Shown here in pieces: positions 52,591-64,000 of a stretch of DNA of 64,000 bases (within the stretch, counting starts at the first letter, position 1; every line of letters begins with the position of its first letter). Both the position numbers and the translations under genes were made by a program. The notes under the pieces were generated by a model. That model was given only the letters and a program-made list of their open reading frames with translations. It was not told the DNA's origin and searched no databases. The DNA is from Chaenocephalus aceratus (Eukaryota; Chordata; Actinopteri; Perciformes; Channichthyidae), in contig CM043790.1 in assembly GCA_023974075.1 (NCBI GenBank), positions 16,107,804 through 16,171,803 of the forward strand. Direction: 5' to 3'.

Positions 52591-54133
52591 CAGTGGGGCA
52601 AAACAGTATTTAGTCAGCCACCAAATGTGCAAGTTCTCCCACTTAAAAAGATGAGAGGCCTGTAATGTTCATCCTAGGTACACTTCAACTAGAGAGACTG
52701 AATGAGGGGAAAGAATCCAGGAAATCACATTGTAGGATTTTTAATGAATGAATTGGTAAATTCCTCTGTAAAATAAGTATTTGGTCATCTACAAACAAAC
52801 GAGATTTCTGGCTCTCACAGACCTGTAACCTCCTCTGTCCTCCACTCGTTAACTGTATTAATGGCACCTGTTTGAACTCGTTATCAGTATAAAAGACACC
52901 TGTACACAACCTCAAACAGTCACACTCCAAACTCCACTATGGCCAAGACCAAAGAGCTGTCAAAGGACACCAGAAACAAAATTGTAGACCTGCACCAGGC
53001 TGGGAAGACTGAATCTGCAATAGGTAAGCGGCTTGGTGTGAAGAAATCAACTGTGGGAGCAATTATTAGAAAATGGAAGACATATTAGACCACTGATAAT
53101 CTCCCTCGATCTGGGGCTCCACGCAAGATCTCACCCCGTGGGGTCAAAATGATCACAAGAACGATGAGCAAAAATCCCAGAACCACACGGGGGGACCTAG
53201 TCAATGACCTGCAGAGAGCTGGGACCAAAGTAACAAAGGCTACCATCAGTAACACACTATGCCGCCAGGGACTCAAATCCTGCAGTGCCAGACGTGTCCC
53301 CCTGCTTAAGCCAGTACATGTCCAGGCCCGTCTGAAGTTTGCTAGAGAGCATTTAGATGATCCAGAAGAGGATTGGGAGAATGTCATATGGTCAGATGAA
53401 ACCAAAATAGAACTTTTTGGTAAAAACTCAACTAGACGTGTTTGGAGGAGAAAGAATGCTGAGTTGCATCCAAAGAACACCATACCTACTGTGAAACATG
53501 GGGGTGGAAACATCATGCTTTGGGGCTGTTTTTCTGCAAAGGGACCAGGACGACTGATCCGTGTAAAGGAAAGTATGAATGGGGCCATCAGCAAGGGCAT
53601 TGAAGATGAAACGTGGCTGGGTCTTTCAGCATGACAATGATCCCAAACACACCGCCCGGGAAACGAAGGAGTGGCTTCGTAAGAAGCATTTCAAGGTCCT
53701 GGAGTGGCCTAGCCAGTCTCCAGATCTCAACCCCATAGAAAATCTTTGGAGGGAGTTGAAAGTCCGTATTGCCCAGCGACAGCTCCAAAACATCACTGCT
53801 CTAGAGATCTGCATGGAGGAATGGGCCAAAATACCAGCAACAGTGTGTGAAAACCTTGTGAAGACTTACAGAAAACATTTGACCTCTGTCATTGCCAACA
53901 AAGGGTATATAACAAAGTATTGAGATGAACTTTTGTTATTGACCAAATACTTATTTTCCACCATAATTTGCAAATAAATTCTTTAAAAATCAGACAATGT
54001 TATTTTCTGGATTTTTCTCATTTTATCTCTCATAGTTGAGGTATACCTAGGATGAACATTACAGGCCTCTCATCTTTTTAAGTGGGAGAACTTGCACAAT
54101 TGGTGGCTGACTAAATACTTTTTTGCCCCACTG
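52591..54133 (+). mobile_element. Tc1-like transposon, complete ends, broken transposase
   Basis: 1543 bp with inverted repeats of about 95 bases starting CAGTGGGGCAAAA and containing AGTATTTAGTCAGCCACCAA. The two ends differ at only a few positions over the first 90 bases. TA flanks both sides. An inner repeat motif AAATAAGTATTTGGTCA is also present on both sides. The ends should still be recognisable by a matching transposase supplied elsewhere. Confidence 0.95.
52939..53923 (+). pseudogene. Tc1 transposase (DD34E), disrupted
   Basis: Starts [17 protein letters not shown] (paired-like helix-turn-helix with [15 protein letters not shown]). It continues past a TAG at codon 50 (53086-53088) in a linker that normally has a lysine. 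The bipartite DNA-binding region then runs to the catalytic domain: VIWSDETKIELFG (first Asp), [14 protein letters not shown] (second Asp) and [11 protein letters not shown] (Glu), with the GGG-rich KHGGGNIMLWGCF loop. Between MNG and [11 protein letters not shown] about a dozen residues usual in the family are missing, and the frame shifts there (near 53585). It ends NKGYITKY. With two lesions it cannot make active enzyme. Confidence 0.93.
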
Positions 54134-54135
54134 TA
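54134..54135. repeat. TA target duplication of the Tc1 element, right
   Basis: TA directly after the CTG terminus. Confidence 0.9.
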
Positions 54136-54422
54136 TATAACCAACTGCACCAAACGCACCCACATTTCTTCTATTTTTGTTTTTCTTCTTGTTTCCGTTT
54201 TGTTTTCAGACTCATTTTGTTTGGCTGCTGTTTCTCACCCTGAATCAAGTCTCCCAGGCAACAAAGCCTATAACAACCTCTACCATACGGATAGAGTTGT
54301 GGTCATAGTGAGATTAATATGAGCAAAACATTGGATTGGTACAGAGAGGAAAGTCTGCATTAGAATTTGTATTTATCAACATATACATTGTAATTTTTTG
54401 ATGTTATGTCGCATACATGTAT

Positions 54423-54431
54423 AACTTACAT
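54423..54431. repeat. 9-bp target duplication of Rex3-like LINE
   Basis: AACTTACAT here and at 55114-55122. Confidence 0.85.
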
Positions 54432-55113
54432 CCATCCATCCATCTTCTCCCGCTTATCCGTGTTCGGGTCGCGGGGGTAGCAGTTCCAGCAGAGAGCCCC
54501 AAACTTTCTTTTCCCTGGCGACATCAACCAGCTCTGACTGGGGGATCCCAAGGCGCTCCCAGGCCAGCGAAGAGATATAATCCCTCCACCTGGTCCTAGG
54601 TCTACCCCTTGGTCTCTTCCCAGCTGGACGTGCCTGGAACACCTCCCGAGGGAGGCGCCCAGGTGGCATCCTAACTAGGTGCCCGAACCACCTCAACTGG
54701 CTCCTTTCAACACGAAGGAGGAGCGGCTCAACTCCGAGTCCCTCCCTGATGACCGAACTTCTCACCTTATCCCTAAGGGAGACACCAGCCACCCTGCGGA
54801 GAAAACCCATCTCGGCCGCTTGTATCCGCGATCTCGTTCTTTCGGTCATGACCCATCCTTCATGACCATAGGTGAGGGTAGGAACGAAAATGGCCCGGTA
54901 GACAGAGAGCTTTGCCTTCTGGCTCAGCTAACTTTTCGTCACAACGGTGCGGTAAAGCGACTGCAGTACCGCTCCCGCTGCTCCGATTCTCCGTCCCATC
55001 TCACGCTCCATTGTTCCCTCACTCGAGAACAAGACCCAGAGATACTTGAACTCCTTCACTTTGGGTAAGGACTCATTCCCTACTTGGAGTGGACAGTCCA
55101 TCGGTTTCCTGCT
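54432..55113 (-). mobile_element. 5'-truncated Rex3-like (RTE) LINE
   Basis: On the minus strand it ends GCGGGAGAAGATGGATGGATG, a (GATG)n 3' tail of the kind described for Rex3. It is bounded by AACTTACAT on both sides. It keeps only about 680 bp: the end of the reverse transcriptase, the C-terminal region and a very short 3' UTR. Confidence 0.85.
54454..55113 (-). pseudogene. RTE/Rex3 C-terminal reverse-transcriptase fragment
   Basis: The 131-codon frame 54454-54849 reads FLRRVAGVSLRDKVRSS, LRWFGHLVRMPPGRLPREV and RPRGRPRTRWRDYISSLAWE, the conserved C-terminal block of RTE-clade LINEs. Upstream (to 55113) the coding match continues in other frames, for example the SDHEGWVMTERTR-type segment around 54850, so it is frameshifted as well as truncated. 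Confidence 0.8.
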
Positions 55114-55358
55114 AACTTACATTAAACTAGAAATATGTTAATAGGTTCTTTAATCATATATCCATAATAACAGTACCAACCGTTTCAATGGAGGCCCGTT
55201 ATGCCATCTGCTTCCTTCTGTGGCTAGTGTTCTGAAGCCAAATATCGGAAATGAAAAGAAAAATAAGATGCTGATTTTATAGTCCTTGCATGTACAGAAA
55301 TTGAACTCTTTTATCGCTTATTTTGTGTAGAATAACAATTTGACAGCTGCAGCTCATA

Positions 55359-55430
55359 GGCACTGCTGGGATTTGAACCTTGGACCTCCTACTCACGAGA
55401 CAAGCGCTTTGACCATTTAGCCACAGCGCC
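55359..55430 (-). tRNA. tRNA-Thr(CGT)-like sequence, likely pseudogene
   Basis: On the minus strand 72 bases fold as a cloverleaf. Acceptor GGCGCTG pairs with CAGTGCC. A three-pair D stem spans AAATGGTCAA. The anticodon loop is CTCGTGA (CGT). A B-box-like GGTTCAAATCC is present. The anticodon stem relies on G-T pairs and the T stem has mismatches, so it is probably a pseudogene or the head of a tRNA-derived SINE. A box TGGCTAAATGG is present. Confidence 0.5.
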
Positions 55431-57448
55431 GCCGGTACAGGTATCGTTATCCTTCATAATTTATTAACATTTCATCAATATGTATTTAGTTATGATTATT
55501 GTTGTTCTTGTCTATACTAATGTGCATTTGTTTAGTGTTTTCATCTGTGTATCTGACAGCATGGCGCTCATGGTGTTTCTTTAAAACAACCCCTCCCTCT
55601 GTAATGATTATCTTTCTGTGTGTTTCTTTATATACTACATGCACTGGTGTGTAAATGTGTCTTTATGTGTGTGCACTGCTGTCTGCTGCAAGCGTCACGC
55701 CGTATAGATTTTCATTTGGGACTCTCAGCGCTGCAGAGGAGGACACTGCTCCTGTCACGTCCAATCAGCTCGCTTGTTCTTCTTCATCTAACCCCCCTTT
55801 CTGTCTTCCTGAGCTCCTGACCCGCCATCCACCCACTGCCCAGCTGCACTCAAAATCCTGCATCTCGGCTTTGAGTTAAATCCTCCTTAATGTCAAAGTA
55901 TTGTCTCAGACCACAGCGATGAAAGTCATCCTGTCAAGGACATGACTGCAGCCTATACTGAACACAGTAATCTATCCAATCACCAATTTAAAAATCTCGT
56001 CTTTCATTTGATCCAGCATTTATTGATTGCCGGGCAGTGCGGTGTGCCAGAGTAAGGAGGAAGAGGAGATAGGGAGAGATGGTTAGAAAAGAAAGAGCTA
56101 AGGTATGTGAAAGTCTTAATTGGCAAACCTACATGAAAATAGGCAAAACCAACTACACACTTCACACTATCTCTTCTTCTCTACCATCTCTTTTTGCCTA
56201 TTTCTGTCTTCAGCCCCCCTCTTATACAAATACCCCCCCCTCCCAGCCCAGTATCTCCAGGTTGAGGAACTAACATGGCAGGTTTCTGTCATTTTATTGG
56301 CCTCTGCTGCTCCCCGAGCCATGTGAGGAGGGATCGATACCGAACGTTAATGTCTGCTGTTCCCCAATCACAGCTCCACTGGGGGGAGATGAAGCAGAGA
56401 AACAGGCTGTGAAGCTGCCCCTCTTTCTTGCTTCCTGTTCTCTTGCTTATTTGGACTCTTATTTTCACTCCTCGCCTTCCTCCGCATCCAGACTGACACC
56501 TAGTGTGAGTGTTTGTGTGCAGAACGCAGCCGAGAGCAGCTGTCCTTTTTGGGCCGCCAGAAAATGTTCATGTGTTTTTAGTGTCCTTTGAAAATAAGCC
56601 AAAACCCGACACTGGCAATAAGTTGCCTTTGATGTTGTGTTCACGATTCATATTCATATTTTCCGTCTCATGTCAGTTTTGATGTTCATGCAGAGACGCT
56701 GCACTTGATGTCTGACTCTCTCTTTCCATTTTCATTACATTGCACTTACCACGCTTGCTTGAGAGCTGTGCGTTAATGAATAAATTAATTAATTAGATCT
56801 TGTTTGATCCACCATCATCATCAGGCACTTCTCCCCCTTGGTAATGACCTCAATAATGGTGCTGACTTTAATGGGATTTTAATTGATTTAGCAGCTTTAG
56901 TTTTCTTGCACAGCAGAGTGGCTGATCCCGAACTACTCAAAACATTTTCTGTCATGTCCTCCGTGTAGTTCTAAGTTGTGAAACATCAAATCAAACCCAC
57001 CTTTTTATATATCTCCAATCAGGCAGAATTGCACTTCAAAGAAACTCTGATTTGATGTAAAATGTCGGCTGTAAAGACTTTCCATAAGGTTTTATTTGCT
57101 CACATGACTGATGCCCTTGGGTCCTCTGGCAGACTACTCCAGAATACCCTAAACCTCTGTAGTGTAAGAGTAATGGAGGGATAATCAGACGTGTATTCAG
57201 GCAAAAATCCCCTTTGAAAACCAAGAGCATCATCTCAAAGGCTATTATAAAAGTAAAACATGTATTATTTACCAGTCACTTGTGATTTCCTTCTCCTCGC
57301 TCTTTGTAACTGTGAGAAAAAATAGCTCATTTATGAGACATGCAACCAGGTTCACAGTCTGAGAGAAACACAACATGCAATGCTGACATTCATTAGAAGA
57401 GTCAAATATCTTTACTCGGCTAAGGGTTGACAGCTATAGATCAAGTAC
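55431..57448. other. Unique-looking noncoding DNA
   Basis: No gene or element recognised. AT-rich, with T/C-rich patches near 56180-56250 and 56400-56480. Confidence 0.5.
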
Positions 57449-57456
57449 TGTATAAT
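57449..57456. repeat. 8-bp target duplication of hAT-type element
   Basis: TGTATAAT here and at 59782-59789. Confidence 0.65.
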
Positions 57457-57727
57457 CAGGGGTGCACATAAGTGGTACGCAGGTACGCATGCGTGGCAAC
57501 AATCTGAAATGCGTACCGTCACTTGTGTCACAAAGCGCATTTGCGTACCGACGTACTTGTGAAGCTTTTCCAGAAGGTGGTTAGATCACCGGACGACAGA
57601 GTCGGTCTCTGTGTGCACAGACAGGGCTGCTGTTAACATCGGTCTGTACAGCAGCACTGCGCTAAAACAGCTGATCACAACGTTCACACGCTCTGTGGTC
57701 ACGAAGCTCTGCACTCCACTAGCACCA

Positions 57728-57745
57728 CCCCCCCCCCCCCCCCCC
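57728..57745. repeat. (C)n run
   Basis: About 18 C at the junction between hAT-type sequence and the L2 3' end. Confidence 0.9.
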
Positions 57746-59755
57746 ATTACATTGCATTTAGCTGACGCTTTTATCCGAAGCGACTTACAATAAGTGCGTT
57801 CGACCAACAAAATACAAACTTGAAGAAAACAGAATCATAAAGTACATCAGGTTTCATAGAGCAAAAACATTTCAAGTGCTACTCAACTGGCTTTAGATAA
57901 GCCAGTCCTTTATTAGTATATAAGTGCTTTGTTAATAGTTCTATCGCTCGAAGTGGAGACGAAAGAGATGAGTTTTCAGTCTGCGCCGGAAGATGTGTAA
58001 GCTATCTGCTGTCCTGATGTCAATGGGGAGCTCATTCCACCATTTTGGAGCCAGGATAGCAAACCCATGTGTTTTTGCTGATGGGAACTTGGGTCCCCTT
58101 CGCAGCGATGGTGCAGCGAGCCGTTTGGTTGATGCAGAGCGGAGTGCACGTGCTGGGGTGTACGGTTTAACCATGTCCTGGATGTAGGAAGGGCCAGATC
58201 CATTGGCAGCATGGTACGCAAGTACCATTGTCTTGAAGTGGATTCTAGCAGTTACCGGAAGCCAGTGAAGGGAGCGGAGGAGCGGCGTAGTGTGGGAGAA
58301 TTTAGGAAGGTTGAAGACCAGGCGAGCAGCTGCATTCTGGATGAGCTGCAGAGGTCGGATGGCACATGCAGGTAGACCAGCCAGGAGGGAGTTGCAGTAG
58401 TCTAGGCGTGAGATGACGAGAGCCTGGACCAGAACCTGCGTCGCTTTCTGGGTCAGCTGGGGACGTATCCTCCTGATGTTGTAAAGCGTGTATCTGCAGC
58501 AGCGGGTTGTAGCAGCGATGTTTGCAGTGAAGGACAGGTTGTTATCTAGGATCACACCCAGATTCCTTGCAGTCTGAGTCGGGGAAACAACAGAGGTGCC
58601 GATGTTGATAGTCAGGTCAAGAGTGGGACAATCTTTTCCCAGAAGGAAAAGCAGTTCAGTCTTGTCAAGGTTGAGCTTGAGGTGATGATCAGACATCCAC
58701 TGAGAGATGTCAGCTAGACAAGCAGAGATGCGTGCGACGACCTGGGTCTCTGAGCGGGAAAAGGACAGAATTAATTGGGTGTCGTCAGCGTAGCAGTGGT
58801 ATGAAAAACCATGCGGGCTAATGACTGATCCGAGCGAGTTTGTGTACAGGGAGAAGAGGAGGGGACCAAGAACAGAGCCCTGAGGGACCCCTGTAGTTAA
58901 TTGACAAGGGTCGGACTCTGACCCTCTCCAAGTAACCCTGTAGGTGCGGTCTTTGAGGTATTAGGTGAGGAGGGAAAGTGCAGAGCCTGAAACTCCAAGT
59001 TCTTGGAGAGTGCGAAGGAGGATCTGATGGTTCACCGTGTGGAATGCAGCAGACAGGTCCAACAGGATGATGACAGAGGAGAGGGATGCTGCTTTAGCAG
59101 TGTGCAGTTTCTCAGTGACAGCAATGAGAGCAGTTTCTGTGGAGTGGCCTGCCTTGAAACCAGACTGGTGCGGATCCAGAAGGTTGTTCTGATGGAGATA
59201 ACAGGAGAGTTGTCTAAAGGCAGTGCGTTCAAGTGTTTCAGACAGGAACGGGAAGAGAGAGACAGGCCTGTAGTTTATAACATCAGACGGGTTGAGAGTG
59301 GGTTTCTTTAGGAGAGGGTTTACTCTTGCCTCCTTGAGACTGCTTGGAAAGTGACCAGAAGTTAGAGAAGTGTTGATGAAATGGGTGAAACGGTAGAATA
59401 TCAGGAGTGATAGTCTGAAGGAGGTTTGAAGGGATAGGGTCCAGAGGACAGGTGGTAGGGCGGGCAGAGGTAATGAGGGTGAGAACCTCACTTGGAGAGA
59501 GAGGGGAAAAGGAGGTCAGTGTGTGGGTGAAAGGAGGGTCTGGTGACCCAGTGGTGAGTAAAGGTGAGTCAGAAAAAGAAGAGCGAATATCATCAACCTT
59601 TTTTTCAAAGTGGTTAACAAAGTCGCTTGACAGAAGGGAGGAGGGGGAAGGGGCTTTGGGGGGGTCCAGGAGGGAGGAGAAGACATTCGCGATACAGAGG
59701 GCTTCATGGGAACTTTGAGGGGAGCCAGCAGTTGGAGTACCAAACACTGACTCCA
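57745..59755 (-). mobile_element. L2-group LINE, 5' truncated
   Basis: On the minus strand it ends with the widespread fish LINE tail GTCGCTTCGGATAAAAGCG followed by TCAGCTAAATGCAATGTAAT. It is a different L2-group family from the element at 14120-16027, which ends in TGAT units. It keeps about 2 kb including nearly all of the reverse transcriptase. A weak ACTCCA-type similarity at both edges may be its target duplication. Confidence 0.8.
57941..59755 (-). pseudogene. L2-group reverse transcriptase, nearly continuous
   Basis: From the upstream part (DFVNHFEKKVDDIRSSF, in a different frame, about 59755-59330) the protein runs into one long frame, 59491-57941, interrupted by a single TAA at 58961-58963. 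Motifs in order: [73 protein letters not shown], then [47 protein letters not shown] and a C-terminus [12 protein letters not shown]. In motif A the conserved second aspartate (AAFD) is histidine. The lesions are one stop, one frameshift, one substitution and 5' truncation, so it is inactive but comparatively young. Confidence 0.88.
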
Positions 59756-59781
59756 TCATCAAAGTTGTGTGCACCCCGATG

Positions 59782-59789
59782 TGTATAAT
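59782..59789. repeat. 8-bp target duplication of hAT-type element, right
   Basis: TGTATAAT, identical to 57449-57456. Confidence 0.65.
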
Positions 59790-60194
59790 CCTTATTTTTG
59801 GGAATGAAACGTAAAGAAACTGAACATTTATTTTGAGTAGTAGGCCATCAAAGAGGTTAGTGCAAACAGGAAATACATTTAGATTTAAATTAATTTGCCT
59901 TACTTTATTCATACTGTGAGCCAACATCTTTTTACAGTTATTGATGGTATTTATTTATACATGTTAAACAACCCTCTGGTGGACCTACATCAGTTACTTT
60001 ATCCATGGAGGGCGGCCGTGGCTCCGGGGCTCGGTGAATGATCTGCCGATATACAAACTGTGTATATGTACATCAGTTAATATGTTAATGTATTTAATTA
60101 TGTATTATATAGTATGTTTGTTTTTCATCTGCTGGGGAACTGCAGGACAGATTCCAGAACAATTTCCTTACAGGGACACTAAAGTATATTGAAT

Positions 60195-60290
60195 TGTGGG
60201 TTACTGGTTCAATCCCATCCCCTGCTGCTTTCAACATGTTAAAGTGTCCTTGGGCAAGACACTTAACACCAAATTGCTCCTGTAGGTATA
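60195..60290 (+). mobile_element. SINE fragment
   Basis: Contains a B-box-like GGTTCAATCCC (60206-60216) and the SINE body motif CCTTGGGCAAGACACTTAAC. The A-box end and tail are not clear. Confidence 0.55.
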
Positions 60291-60817
60291 TCGGAAGTGT
60301 ATGTAAGATGCTTTTATATAAAAGTGAAAAAACAAAATGAGTGTAAGCCTTCGACAAAACAGCAGGTTACTATATATTACGCCATAGAAATCCATAAACA
60401 ACATTCTAATGTGTGAAACAATCTAGCAAGATGGGACAAAGTCACACTCAACACATTGAATATTATATCACCATTAAAACATGTATTGTTGAATCTTGAA
60501 TAGTGGGAATGTCTGTTGATGTGCGGTAACACTGGATTAAGCTGTAAGCATGGCAAAGCACCCAGATTCACCTGGAATAAAAAAACTCATTATACCCACA
60601 CTCTGTCTGTTATAATTGCCTGTGACGGTTCTGTGGTTGTTGTCCATGTGTGATTAGTCCAGGCGCCTCCACTGATAAGCTTCTGAGTGCAGATAGCTAG
60701 CAATGTTCCAGCGCCTGTCATAAATAAAGCACATTACCACTGCAGCTGTACTGTAATAACCTCCTCTGCTGCGCTGCTCTCACACTGCTGACCATGGAAG
60801 TGAAGTGAAGTGGGTTA

Positions 60818-64000
<3,183 letters not shown>

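Larger units (their letters stand above)
57457..59781. mobile_element. hAT-type element carrying an L2 insertion
   Basis: The left end CAGGGGTGCACATAAG is mirrored at the right by GTGTGCACCCCGATG, imperfect in its last bases. TGTATAAT lies outside both. The left 270 bp (to about 57727) hold repeated GCGTACC/GGTACGC words, typical of subterminal binding sites. Most of the rest is an L2 in reverse, so the hAT part was small and nonautonomous. Confidence 0.6.

Noticed and set aside
53085..53600. 171-codon minus-strand frame
   Set aside because: Antisense shadow of the Tc1 transposase.

Overview
The window reads as vertebrate, almost certainly teleost fish, nuclear DNA. Long (CA)n/(TG)n tracts, tRNA-derived SINEs, L2, RTE/Rex3-like and DIRS-like retroelements, Tc1, hAT and P-like DNA transposons, and AT-rich single-copy stretches all point that way. 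I found no host protein-coding exon I could defend. Every recognisable coding segment belongs to a mobile element and nearly all are broken. The window is best read as intergenic or deep-intronic DNA dominated by transposon nests.

Layout. 1-4948: unique-looking DNA with one compound CA repeat. 4949-12865: a four-level nest. A P-like element (copy B of a family called X here) holds a long-inverted-repeat element (E1, 7-bp target duplication). E1 holds a second X (copy A, 8-bp duplication), which holds a hAT element (Z, 8-bp duplication) with a BED-finger remnant. Both X copies keep an antisense THAP-domain exon. 12876-16330: copies of a third inverted-repeat family (Y) carrying a small conserved ORF, split by an L2 LINE. 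19895-22387: a second E element (E2), in reverse orientation to E1. 23168-23648: a solo LTR.

23649-40265: mostly unique DNA with six long dinucleotide tracts and a composite SINE insertion (34870-35412) bounded by an 18-bp direct repeat. 40270-41306: a TTAA-flanked MITE holding another Y copy, abutting a further MITE. 42704-42843: the 3' end of the same L2 family. 47432-49531: a compact LTR retrotransposon whose single ORF has been taken over by 12-bp and 60-bp tandem repeats.

49532-64000: a 101-bp tandem repeat, a DIRS-like gag fragment, a Tc1 transposon with complete inverted repeats but a disrupted transposase, a 5'-truncated Rex3/RTE LINE with a 9-bp target duplication, a tRNA-Thr-like sequence, and a hAT-type element holding a 2-kb L2 with a nearly continuous reverse transcriptase. 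The remainder is unique DNA and one long TG tract.

No operon or pathway is present. The relationships between parts are insertion order and sequence homology. Family names rest on motifs read by eye. Element boundaries are firmest where I could match target-site duplications on both sides.
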